From an uncultured Clostridia bacterium (GTDB taxonomy: Bacteria; Bacillota; Clostridia; Oscillospirales; Ruminococcaceae), in the NCBI GenBank assembly GCA_945835425.1, contig CAMAJC010000001.1, forward strand, positions 1 to 25,121: 25,121 nt of DNA, given 5' to 3'. The notes under the pieces are model-generated. The model made no database searches. It was given only the letters and a program-made list of their open reading frames with translations, and had not been told where the DNA came from. Shown here one piece after another: positions 6,747 through 14,700 of the stretch; the first letter of the stretch is position 1, and each line of letters begins with the position of its first letter. Both the position numbers and the translations under genes were made by a program.

Positions 6747-7673
6747 TTACTCTGTTTCAGGCGCCGTCACGCCCTGTTCGCGGAGTTTTTCCGCAGTTTC
6801 GCTGATGCGTTTGAGCCGGTGGTTGACACCGCTCCGGGAAATCGGGGTGGAAAGCATCGCCGCCAGTTCCCGCAGCGACATCGCCTCGTTTTCCAGCCGC
6901 AGCTTTGCCAGTTCCTGCAAATCCTCGTCGAGATAGGACAGCCCGACCGTCTGCTCGATAAAACGGATATCCTGCACCTGCGCGGACGCGGCGGAGATGG
7001 TCTTGCCGAGGTTGGCGGTCTCGCAGTTGGTGGTGCGGTTGACGTGGTTGCGCACCGTCTTCATGACCTTTATTTCCATCAGCTTCATGCTGGAAGTCGA
7101 CGCGCCGATCAGGGTCAGGAAGTCCTCGATCTGTTCGCTTTCCTTTATATAGAGGATCTCGCAGCCCTTGCGCCTTGCCATCTTGAACCGGATGCCGCAC
7201 TGGACGGCCAAGGCGTGAATCTCCTCGGCGAACATCGGAGTGAGGGCGTTTATCTCCAGATGGTACTCCTTTTCGGGGTTGGTCATCGAGCCATAAGCCA
7301 GAAAAAGTCCCCGCAGAAACGCCGCTTTGCAGCAGCTCCGCTCGACGAAGTCCTTTGTCAGCGGCGACCGGCCCAGATGGTAGTATTCCTGCAGCAGCTG
7401 CCGGGTATTTTCATGCTCAATGGCAACGGAATAGACCTCGGTATCGCCTTTGAGCCGGTGCAGATCCCGCCGGATATCGACGATTGCGCCCAGTTCCGCC
7501 AGCATCGTCGCGACCTCTTCCGCCAGCTCGCGGTTTTCGGTCGTAAAGATGGTCGGTTCCTGCGGGAAGGATTTGCTCAGTTTGAGCACGGCATAAACCA
7601 GCGCGCCGCGGCAATGGAACTCCCGCAGCGGGTTTTTCATCACTTCCTGCTTGACATCCTGACAAAAAGACAC
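6747..7673 (-). CDS. whiA: DNA-binding protein WhiA
   Basis: WhiA combines an N-terminal LAGLIDADG-endonuclease-like fold without nuclease activity and a C-terminal helix-turn-helix. In Bacillota it influences chromosome segregation and division; in actinobacteria it controls sporulation. The 308-residue product matches in length. It opens with VSFCQDVKQEVMKNP and includes CCKAAFLRGLFLAYGSMTNP. The C-terminus has LRELAAMLSTPISRSGVNHRLKRI, the expected HTH. The start is a GTG at 7673, supported by GAGGGAG 5 nt upstream and by family length; upstream codons lack similarity. It begins 10 nt after the rapZ stop, so the two are co-transcribed. The yvcK-type gene that separates them in many Bacillota is absent here. 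Confidence 0.94.
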   Translation of the reverse strand: MSFCQDVKQEVMKNPLREFHCRGALVYAVLKLSKSFPQEPTIFTTENRELAEEVATMLAELGAIVDIRRDLHRLKGDTEVYSVAIEHENTRQLLQEYYHLGRSPLTKDFVERSCCKAAFLRGLFLAYGSMTNPEKEYHLEINALTPMFAEEIHALAVQCGIRFKMARRKGCEILYIKESEQIEDFLTLIGASTSSMKLMEIKVMKTVRNHVNRTTNCETANLGKTISAASAQVQDIRFIEQTVGLSYLDEDLQELAKLRLENEAMSLRELAAMLSTPISRSGVNHRLKRISETAEKLREQGVTAPETE

Positions 7674-7683
7674 GGGGACTCCC

Positions 7684-8541
7684 TCATTTCTCGATATCGC
7701 GGTGGCTGATGCGGACGTTGAAGCCCTTCGCCGCCAGATCCTCATAGAGGTACTCGGCAAAGGTCACGCTGCGGTGATGGCCGCCGGTGCAGCCGACCGC
7801 AATCATCAGCTGGGTCTTTCCTTCCTTCTGGTAGAGCGGAACCAGAAACTCCACCAATTCCTTGAGCTTGCGGAGCAGCTCGACCGACTCCGGCGCGTTC
7901 ATCACATAATCCCGCACCGGCTGCTCCAGACCGGTATGGTCCTTCAGGGTCGGGACATAAAACGGGTTCGGCAGGCAGCGGACGTCAAAAACAAGGTCGG
8001 CCTCGCTCGGCAGGCCGTGCTTGAACCCAAAGGACATGACGCCGACCAGCATCGCGCTGCGGATATCGGTGGCAAAGATCGCGTTCAGCCGTTTCCGCAG
8101 TTCGGACGCCGACATGCAGGTCGTGTCGATCACATAGTCTGCCCGTTCCTTCGCCTCAGTCAGCGCCATCCGTTCAGCCGCAATCTGCGCCGAAAGTCCG
8201 CCCGGCACCGAATCGGCCAGCGGATGACGGCGGCGCGTCTCTTTATACCGCCGGATCAGCTCGGTATTGGACGCGTCCAGAAACAGCATTTTATAGGAAA
8301 GCCCTTCGTCCTTCATGGCGTCCATCTCACGGAACAGCCCGTAAAACATATCGCCGCCGCGCATATCCGTCACCACGGCAATCCGGTCCAGTTTTCCGCC
8401 TGCCGCCAGCGAAATATCCGCTATCCGACCGATCAGCTGAGGCGGCATATTGTCCACGCAGTAAAAACCAATGTCCTCCAGCGCGTCCATTGCCCGGGAT
8501 TTTCCCGCCCCGGACATCCCCGTTACAATCAAAAAATCCAT
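7684..8541 (-). CDS. rapZ: RapZ/YvcJ family nucleotide-binding protein
   Basis: A P-loop NTPase of 285 residues, the usual length. In enterobacteria RapZ is an RNA adaptor controlling glmS; in Bacillota YvcJ binds and hydrolyses nucleotides, with a less clear role. The Walker A motif GMSGAGKS lies at residues 8-15, followed by ALEDIGFYCVDNMPP. The C-terminal domain contains SFGFKHGLP, FDVRCLPNPFYVP and GCTGGHHRSV, all family signatures. The ATG at 8541 is preceded by GAGGTGGGG. The longer frame runs into repeated DNA and is not used. It is followed 10 nt later by whiA and preceded by a 333-nt repeat-containing gap after murB, so whether murB shares its promoter is uncertain. Confidence 0.95.
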   Translation of the reverse strand: MDFLIVTGMSGAGKSRAMDALEDIGFYCVDNMPPQLIGRIADISLAAGGKLDRIAVVTDMRGGDMFYGLFREMDAMKDEGLSYKMLFLDASNTELIRRYKETRRRHPLADSVPGGLSAQIAAERMALTEAKERADYVIDTTCMSASELRKRLNAIFATDIRSAMLVGVMSFGFKHGLPSEADLVFDVRCLPNPFYVPTLKDHTGLEQPVRDYVMNAPESVELLRKLKELVEFLVPLYQKEGKTQLMIAVGCTGGHHRSVTFAEYLYEDLAAKGFNVRISHRDIEK

Positions 8542-8555
8542 CTTCCCCACCTCTT

Positions 8556-8864
8556 CCAGCTTTTTGAAAAAAGCTGGGCAAAAACTTTCTTGTCCGCGAT
8601 GATCGGCCGCGTACCGACGGCCTCGTTCGTACTTAAACCGGCGTGAGCGAACGCGCCGGGAAGGTGGTACTGTCAAAAGCTTTGTTTTTCAGCCAGACGA
8701 AACTATTCCTGTTCAGCGCGTACGACAATTACCCAGCTACCCGGCGCGTTCAGTCAGTTAAAGACCATTACGAACGAGCGGATGGCGTAGCCGGAGCGAA
8801 CGTCGCGAACAGGAAAGTTTTTGATGCTGTCTGCAAGACAGCGCAGCTTCTTTTCAAAAAGCGG
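8556..8864. repeat. Large imperfect inverted repeat: two head-to-head copies of an interspersed element
   Basis: The whole murB-rapZ gap is occupied by two related arms in opposite orientation, about 8561-8680 and 8733-8860. Matching blocks include TTTTTGAAAA with AAGCTG at the outer ends, AAAAACTTTC-YTGT-YCGCGA, CTCGTTCGTA, and GAACGCGCCGGG (left 8649-8660) facing its complement at 8740-8751. The right arm carries an extra hairpin, GCTGTCT-GCA-AGACAGC, at 8826-8842. A nested perfect palindrome CCAGCTTTTT-GA-AAAAAGCTGG sits at 8556-8577, next to the rapZ ribosome binding site. There is no transposase and no coding frame. It looks like a non-autonomous intergenic repeat. Confidence 0.8.
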
Positions 8865-8874
8865 GACGTAACTC

Positions 8875-9786
8875 CTACATACCGAGCTTCCTTACTTCGG
8901 GCTCCAGGGTGAAACCGGTTTCGCGCTTGACGGTTTGCTGGACCTGGGCAATGAGGGCTTCGATGTCGGCGCAGGTGGCCTTGCCGAGGTTGACGATAAA
9001 ACCGGCGTGCTTTTCGCTGACGCAGGCGTCGCCGACCCGTGCGCCTTTCAGGCCGCACTGCTCGATCAGTGCGCCCGCAAAGGCTCCCTCAGGGCGCTTG
9101 AAGGTCGAACCGGCGCTGGGGTATTCCAGCGGCTGCTTTTCCCGACGCTTGCCGAGAAGCTCCACCATCCGCTCGCCGATCGCTTCCCGGTTCCCCTTTT
9201 TCAGGCCGAAAGCGGCGCGGACGATGCACCAGTCCGGATGCGCGGAAAAAACGCTCTGCCGGTAAGAGAGCGCCAGTTCATCCCGCTCCAGCCGGTGGAG
9301 ATTCCCTTCTGCGTCCAGATATTCCGCCCAGAGGATCACATCCCGCAGTTCGCCGCCGTAGGCTCCGGCGTTCATATACACACCGCCGCCGACCGTTCCG
9401 GGAATGCCGAACGCAAATTCCAGTCCCGTCAGGCTTTCCGCTTCTGCCGCGCGGCAGAGGGAGTTCATTCCCACGCCTGCGTCGGCAATGATGGTGTTCC
9501 CCACCGTCTCCAGCCCGGACAGTCCCCAGGTGAAGACAACGACGCCGTCCAGCCCGTTGTCCGATACCAGCAGGTTGGAACCTCTGCCGACGAACCAGAC
9601 CGGCGCGATTTCATGCTCATGCAGATACTGCAAAAGCACTTTCAGTTCCTCCACAGACGACGGCAGCGCCGAAAAACGCGCCTTTCCGCCGACCCGAAAG
9701 GTCGTATAATCCCGCATCGGCGTATCCTTCCGGCAGGAAATCTCGTGCTGCTGACAAAACAGCGTCAGCGGTTCCAGAAATGACAT
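8875..9786 (-). CDS. murB: UDP-N-acetylenolpyruvoylglucosamine reductase (MurB)
   Basis: This flavoenzyme reduces UDP-GlcNAc-enolpyruvate to UDP-MurNAc with NADPH in the cytoplasm, the second committed step of peptidoglycan synthesis. The 303-residue product has the FAD-binding signatures YTTFRVGGKA, GRGSNLLVSDNG and GIPGTVGGGVYMNAGAYGGE. The catalytic serine region is PSAGSTFKRP, and the final active-site glutamate is in EPEVRKLG. Length and the YTTFRVGG type fit the type II enzymes of Bacillota. ATGs at 9792 and 9786 are both in frame. GGAGG is only 3 nt from the first but 9 nt from the second, so 9786 is chosen. rapZ and whiA follow on the same strand after the repeat block. Confidence 0.96.
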   Translation of the reverse strand: MSFLEPLTLFCQQHEISCRKDTPMRDYTTFRVGGKARFSALPSSVEELKVLLQYLHEHEIAPVWFVGRGSNLLVSDNGLDGVVVFTWGLSGLETVGNTIIADAGVGMNSLCRAAEAESLTGLEFAFGIPGTVGGGVYMNAGAYGGELRDVILWAEYLDAEGNLHRLERDELALSYRQSVFSAHPDWCIVRAAFGLKKGNREAIGERMVELLGKRREKQPLEYPSAGSTFKRPEGAFAGALIEQCGLKGARVGDACVSEKHAGFIVNLGKATCADIEALIAQVQQTVKRETGFTLEPEVRKLGM

Positions 9787-9826
9787 GAACATGGACCTCC
9801 AAAGATACTCTTTCTGTATCACAACA

Positions 9827-9849
9827 CGGCGGGATGAATCATCCCGCCG
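9827..9849. repeat. Perfect 11-1-11 palindrome upstream of murB
   Basis: CGGCGGGATGA, a central A, and TCATCCCGCCG form perfect 11-bp arms. The core GGCGGGATG/CATCCCGCC is the same as in the REP-like copies at 11547 and 11603, but the GTAG flank and CCCT loop are missing. It lies about 40 nt upstream of murB and could act as a terminator-like barrier or as a variant family member. Confidence 0.65.
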
Positions 9850-9888
9850 CATGATACCACTATGGAACTTCTGATAAGCAAAAAGGAA

Positions 9889-9964
9889 TTATTCGTGCAG
9901 CTTCCACAGCATGGCAGCGCCGATGGTGCCTGCGTCGTTGCCCAGTTTGCAGACATCCAGACGG
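9889..9964 (-). pseudogene. Remnant: duplicated 3' end of a ROK kinase gene
   Basis: These 76 bp match 10132-10207, the end of the intact ROK gene, with only three differences, all at synonymous third codon positions. The stop codon is included and the encoded tail ends LGNDAGTIGAAMLWKLHE in both. Upstream the similarity ends abruptly at the CGG shared by both copies. The open frame continues for about 40 codons but has no resemblance to a kinase. This is best explained as the surviving tail of a former tandem paralogue or a partial duplication. It cannot encode an active enzyme. Confidence 0.8.
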
Positions 9965-9986
9965 GCGGTCACGGACCGCTTTTTTT
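9965..9986 (+). terminator. Orphan plus-strand terminator-like hairpin
   Basis: GCGGTC-ACG-GACCGC is followed by seven T residues on the plus strand, an ideal intrinsic terminator shape. All annotated genes around it lie on the minus strand, so it either ends an unannotated antisense transcript or is fortuitous. It directly abuts the duplicated ROK tail. Confidence 0.5.
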
Positions 9987-10131
9987 CGCCGCGACCTGAC
10001 TTTCCCGCACTAACCTGCACAGGACTGCTCGATACCTCGCAGTCTTCGCAACCGGCATCAACGCTCGACAACATTGCGCCTGTTGTCAAATACTGCCAAC
10101 GGATTCTCCCGGCACAATTTGATTCAATGGC

Positions 10132-11088
10132 TTATTCGTGCAGCTTCCACAGCATGGCAGCGCCGATAGTGCCCGCGTCGTTGCCCAGTTTGCAGACGTC
10201 CAGACGGCAGGTGGGCTGTCCTTCGATGGAGTACGCTTCCTTTTCGATGTACGCGCGCAGAGGAGCAAGCAGGGTCTCGCCTTCCTTGCAGATGCCGCCG
10301 CCGATCAGCAGGACTTCCGGCTGGAAGATGTTGATGTAGTTGGTCAGGCCTGCGCCCAGATAGTTCTGATAAGTATCGACGACTTCGATTGCTGCGGGGT
10401 CGCCTGCACGCATGCCGTCATAAGCGGTCTTGCCGTTGACAGCGTCCAGAGTGGGCGCGATCTTCCACATAGCGGATTCGGGATGCGCCTCCATGGCCTC
10501 CTTGGTCATGTTGATCAGGCCGGTCGCGGAAGCATACGCCTCGATGCAGCCTTTTCTGCCGCAGGTGCACTGTCTGCCGCCGTATTCGACGACCATATGG
10601 CCCAGCTCGCCCGCGAAGCCGTTGAAGCCGGTGTAGATCTTGCCGTCGATGATAATGCCGCCGCCGACGCCGGTGCCCAGGGTGATAACGACGACGTCCT
10701 GATAGCCTGCTGCTGCGCCGGCCAGAACTTCGCCGTAAGCGGCGACGTTGGCGTCATTTTCCAGATAAACAGAGGTGTGCAGGCGGTCTTCCAGATATTT
10801 GCCCAGAGGGGTGTTGCGGAAACCGAGGTTGTTGGCGTAAACGACGATGCCGTTCTTCGCGTCGACCGCGCCGGGAGTGCCGACGCCGACTGCGGAGATG
10901 TCAGCGATGGTCAGGTTCAGTTCTTCCATCGCCATGGAAGCAGCCTTTGCGATGCGGTCTGCCAGACCCTCATCGTTGCCGTCGACCTCAGAGGGGACGC
11001 TTGCCTTGGCCAGAATATTGTAATTTTCGTCTACGACGCCAGCTTTGATAAAGGTGCCGCCCAAATCAATGCCTACATAGTATTTCAT
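10132..11088 (-). CDS. ROK family sugar kinase, probable glucokinase
   Basis: The enzyme should phosphorylate glucose or a related sugar with ATP in the cytoplasm. The 318-residue protein has the phosphate-binding GIDLGGTFIKAG at the N-terminus, VGVGTPGAVD, the catalytic-region NDANVAAYGE, and the second phosphate loop TLGTGVGGGIIIDG. The ROK zinc signature is complete: a GH followed by QCTCGRKGCIEAYAS. No N-terminal helix-turn-helix is present, so it is a kinase and not a ROK repressor. The ATG at 11088 follows AAAGGAAC at a 10-nt spacing. Its promoter is at 11154-11182. The beta-galactosidase gene lies upstream on the same strand, which fits a role in using glucose released from lactose. 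The exact sugar cannot be read from the sequence. Confidence 0.92.
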   Translation of the reverse strand: MKYYVGIDLGGTFIKAGVVDENYNILAKASVPSEVDGNDEGLADRIAKAASMAMEELNLTIADISAVGVGTPGAVDAKNGIVVYANNLGFRNTPLGKYLEDRLHTSVYLENDANVAAYGEVLAGAAAGYQDVVVITLGTGVGGGIIIDGKIYTGFNGFAGELGHMVVEYGGRQCTCGRKGCIEAYASATGLINMTKEAMEAHPESAMWKIAPTLDAVNGKTAYDGMRAGDPAAIEVVDTYQNYLGAGLTNYINIFQPEVLLIGGGICKEGETLLAPLRAYIEKEAYSIEGQPTCRLDVCKLGNDAGTIGAAMLWKLHE

Positions 11089-11153
11089 AAAGTCCGTTCC
11101 TTTCTGCGGATGCCCGCTGTCCGAAAACTGATTTTTCGGAGTTATTTTCTTAT

Positions 11154-11182
11154 AGTATATCACATGGCAGCTTTTATTTCAA
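11154..11182 (-). promoter_or_regulatory. Promoter of the ROK kinase gene
   Basis: On the minus strand TTGAAA (complement of 11177-11182) and TATACT (complement of 11154-11159) are 17 bp apart. The leader to the ATG is about 60 nt. The -35 and the DNA upstream of it are duplicated at 11281-11324. Confidence 0.8.
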
Positions 11183-11324
11183 CCGTCATATGTGAAAGAA
11201 ATAACGCGGATTTTTCTACAGTTCCCGAAATGGTCTTTTGCCCGCCTGCGGCGGCCAAAAGCCGGCGGACCGTTCGCTTTTTTCAACCGTCATATGCGAA
11301 AGAAAAAACGTTGATTTTTCACAG
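11177..11324. repeat. Imperfect direct repeat upstream of the ROK promoter
   Basis: A 45-bp block at 11177-11221 recurs at 11281-11324, 104 bp away, sharing TTTCAACCGTCATATG, GAAAGAAA-like and GATTTTTC segments. The first copy supplies the -35 hexamer of the ROK promoter; the second has no matching -10. Between them lies a hairpin with 12-bp arms and one mismatch, CTTTTGCCCGCC-TGC-GGCGGCCAAAAG, at 11235-11261. Confidence 0.7.
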
Positions 11325-11497
11325 GCTGTCGAAAAAGTCGGAAATAAGCCCTCTCAGTCAGCCTAACGGCAGTTTTCCGCAGGAAAACGCAGCTCGTCCC
11401 CAAAGTGGTAATGAGCCTCGCCGCTTAGCAGCAGCTGGCAAAGACGGAAAGCTTCACAAATGCCGGTCAATCCTGCATCTACCCGAATGTTGCCAAG

Positions 11498-11540
11498 GCC
11501 TCTCCTTTTGGGAGAGGTGGCCGTAGGCCGGAGAGGGTGG
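11498..11540. repeat. Compound hairpin repeat (CCTCTCC/GGAGAGG type)
   Basis: CCTCTCC-TTTT-GGGAGAGG is followed by GGCC-GTA-GGCC and then GGAGAGGGT. I recall elements of this look (two nested palindromes ending in GGAGAGGG) from intergenic DNA of many Clostridia, but cannot search for them. No function is assigned. Confidence 0.55.
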
Positions 11541-11546
11541 GAAAAA

Positions 11547-11573
11547 CGGCGGGATGAGGGCATCCCGCCCTAC
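11547..11573. repeat. REP-like palindromic repeat, copy 2 (inverted)
   Basis: C-GGCGGGATG-AGGG-CATCCCGCC-CTAC is the reverse complement of the GTAG-headed layout seen at 101-127. The arms are 9 bp and perfect. It faces copy 3 head to head across about 30 bp, as in paired REP arrangements. Confidence 0.75.
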
Positions 11574-11602
11574 CGTATATTCATACGTCCACTTTTACAT
11601 CA

Positions 11603-11629
11603 GTAGGGTGGGATGCCCTCATCCCACCG
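11603..11629. repeat. REP-like palindromic repeat, copy 3
   Basis: GTAG-GGTGGGATG-CCCT-CATCCCACC-G has perfect 9-bp arms. Relative to copy 2 a C-to-T change in one arm is matched by G-to-A in the other, so the hairpin is preserved. Confidence 0.75.
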
Positions 11630-11767
11630 CGGTAATCGCAAAGCTATCCGGTAAGGACATACCGCTTGCAATTTACGCTTTTTCCAAAACAGCAGCTTTT
11701 TAGTCAGGTAAATGCTTCTGCATAAGCGTATTGGTTTATATTTTTACTCATCCTATTTTTGAACAGC

Positions 11768-14700
11768 TCATTCCTCGAAAGAAACCGGCGTGATCGTAAA
11801 GTTCCAGGTAAACTCCTCTTCATCCAGCCGGTACTGCGGGAGCAGTTCCGGGCCGCAGGAATTGGAGCCGATGCCGCTGACCTTATAGTCGACGCAGAGG
11901 ACGGTATAAGGGCTTTCCTCCAGTTCAAAGTTATGCGCCTTCTTTGTCAGCTCCTCCTGGGTATACCGGGAAGCGTTGAAGGAGAAGGAATCGGAGGAGA
12001 TAAACAGCGCCGTCCGCTCATCGCCGATGGTCAGGTAGCTGCATCCATAGTGGCTGCCGTTTTCCTGGGGCTTGAGGTAATCCTCGTGCAGTTCATCGAC
12101 CGTCGCGTCAAACACGCCCAGCCAGCTGGAGCGATGCTTGTCGATATAGCTCTCGTTCGGCCCATAGCCATAATACTCGACCTCGTCCATCTCTCTGGGC
12201 AGCATCATCCGGATGCCGAACCGGGGCAGGAAGGGGAAGACAGGGTTGCGGTCGGCGTGGAGCAAGCACTCGATCCGTCCGTCGGCGTGTACCGTCCATT
12301 CGATTTCGATGTCCAGGAGCTTGCGGATATAAACCGGCGCCATCGAGAGCTTGGTGCAGAGGTTGACCTCGCCGATGCCCATGTAGACGTCCGTCTCATA
12401 AGCGCGGGTAATCGGCCGGTCATAGCCGCAGCCTTCCCACTCGACCCGGATTTCCCGGTCGTTGTCGGTCGGCGCGCGCCAGATGTTCAGCTCCATCGGC
12501 CGAGACAGGATAGTGCGCTGGTCGCAGACCATTTCGGTGAAGGTGCCGGTGGCCTTGGAATAGACATAGCGGAATCTGCCGCCGCGCAGGATAACAAAGT
12601 CGTCGTCCTCGCTGACCGCGATATCCGCCTCTTCGTCGCCCAGATCGGGGTACAGCTCCGCCAGCCGCTGCTCAGCGGGATTTCCTTCCCGCAGGATGAT
12701 CTGGTCAAAGCCCAGCTCATGCCCTTCGTCCAGCAGCTCGGTCGCCTCTTTGAGCTTATAGATAAACCGTACCGCCAACGTTTCGCTGTCGCATTCCGGC
12801 AGTTCGAGGAAGAATGCGCGGCTCTGATGGGGCGCCACATCGGGCAGCTCGATTTCGCCTGCGCCGACCAGGATGCCGTCCTCGGTGATCTCGTATTCGA
12901 CCCGCAGGTACTCTTCCGTCCCGACGAAGTCCATCAGGTTCTGGAAGACAAAGCTGCCGTCGCAGTCTCTGCTGACTCTTACCGGGCGGATGACATTTTT
13001 ATATTCTTCCAGCCCGACGGAAGGCGTCCGGTCGGGATAGACCAGCCCGTCCATGCAGAAGTTCTCGTCGTGAGGGAACTCGCCGAAGTCGCCGCCGTAG
13101 TAATATTTCGCCTTGCCTTCATTGGTCCGTCCCATGAACACCGCGTGATCGCACCATTCCCAGACAAAACCGCCGCAGAAGTTCGGATACTGCTGGATCA
13201 GCTGCCAGTAGTCCTCCGCGTCTCCGGGGCCGTTGCCCATGGCATGGATATATTCGCAGAGGATCAGCGGTTTTTTGTTTTCGGGGTTCTCGCAGTACTC
13301 GCGGATAAAGGACAGCGGGGGATACATCCGGCTGCGCAGGTCGATGTCGCAGAGTTCTTCCTTATAATCCTCGTATTCTCCGACGCCCCAGTTTTCGCCC
13401 TCATAGTGGACCAGTCTTGTATCATCGTATTCCTTGACCCAGCGGGCAGCTTTCTTAAAGCAGATGCCCCAGCCGGCTTCATTGCCCAGCGACCAGATCA
13501 GGACGGACGGATGGTTTTTGTCCCGGATGACGTTGCGCTGTACCCGGTCGAGGATGGATTCCGCCCACATGGGGTCGGTCGCCATCAGCGGATAATCTTC
13601 CTTATAATCGGACTTGCTGCCGTTGGCAAAGGTGACCTCATGGCACTCCACGTCCGATTCCGCGATCAGATAAAAGCCCAGCCGGTCGCACATCTCCGCC
13701 ATAACCGGCGCATTGGGATAATGGCTGGTGCGGACGGCGTTGATGTTGTACTGGCGCATGATGGTCAGGTCCCGCAGGATGTCCTCCTCGCTGACGGCGT
13801 ACCCTTTGACCGGGTCAGAGTCGTGCCGGTTGACGCCGCGGAAGGTGATCGGCTTGCCGTTTAACAAAACGACGCCGTCTTCGATCTTGATTTCCCGGAA
13901 GCCGACCCGCTGGCAGATATATTCTTCGCCTGCATGGATCAGCAGAGTATAGAGGTTCGGGTGTTCCGCGTTCCAGAGCAGCGGAGCTTCGACCTCTGCG
14001 GAAAAGACGCCGCCTTCTTCTGCCTCATAGTTTCCGCAGCCCATCTTTGCGCCGTCGGTGTCATACAGTACCCAGCTGACCGGGATGTTCCCTTTGTTCT
14101 CATAACCGACCTGCAGGGTGCCTTTGGTATAATTGTTTTCCAAAATGGTTTTTATGGTCAGATCGCGCAGGTGTTCTTTCGGACGCCGCAGCAGATAAAC
14201 ATCCCGGAAGATGCCGGACATCCGCAGCTTGTCCTGGTCTTCAAGGTAGCTGCCGTCGCACCATTTGAGCACCAGCACGGTCAGGGTGTTTTCTTCTTCC
14301 TTTAAAAAGCGGGTGATCTCAAACTCGCTGGTCGAATGGGAAACCTGGCTGTATCCGACAAATTCGCCGTTGACCCAGACGTACATGCAGGAGTCGACGC
14401 CCTCAAAGTTCAGATAATACCGGCTGTCCGGATCGGCCACCGAAAAGCTGGTTCGGTAGATGCCGCAGGGGTTGTCCAGCGGCACATAAGGCGGGTCGTA
14501 AGGGAAGGGGAGACGGATATTGGTGTACTGATGGCGGTCATAGCCGTAAGCCTGCCAGACGGACGGCACCGGGATCGTGTCAAAATCGTCGCAGTCCTCG
14601 TTCCAGTATTCGGTCGCCACCTTCCGCACCGAATCAAAATATTTAAACTTCCAGTCGCCGTTTAGCAGGATAAAACGGGACGAGGATTCCCGAAACCCGT

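Larger units (their letters stand above)
11325..11767. other. Repeat-filled gap downstream of lacZ
   Basis: No gene is supported in this stretch. It contains a compound hairpin element at 11498-11540, two REP-like palindromes at 11547-11573 and 11603-11629, and otherwise unremarkable sequence. A DnaA-box-like TTTTTCACA lies just before it at 11315-11323. I see no clear terminator for the lacZ gene ending at 11768. Confidence 0.5.

Noticed and set aside
8556..8864. Insertion sequence between murB and rapZ
   Set aside because: No transposase frame exists and no flanking target duplication was seen; treated as a repeat pair.
11759..13864. 701-codon plus-strand frame opposite lacZ
   Set aside because: Its length results from codon bias of lacZ on the other strand; the composition mirrors the complement of GH2 motifs and no domain is recognisable.
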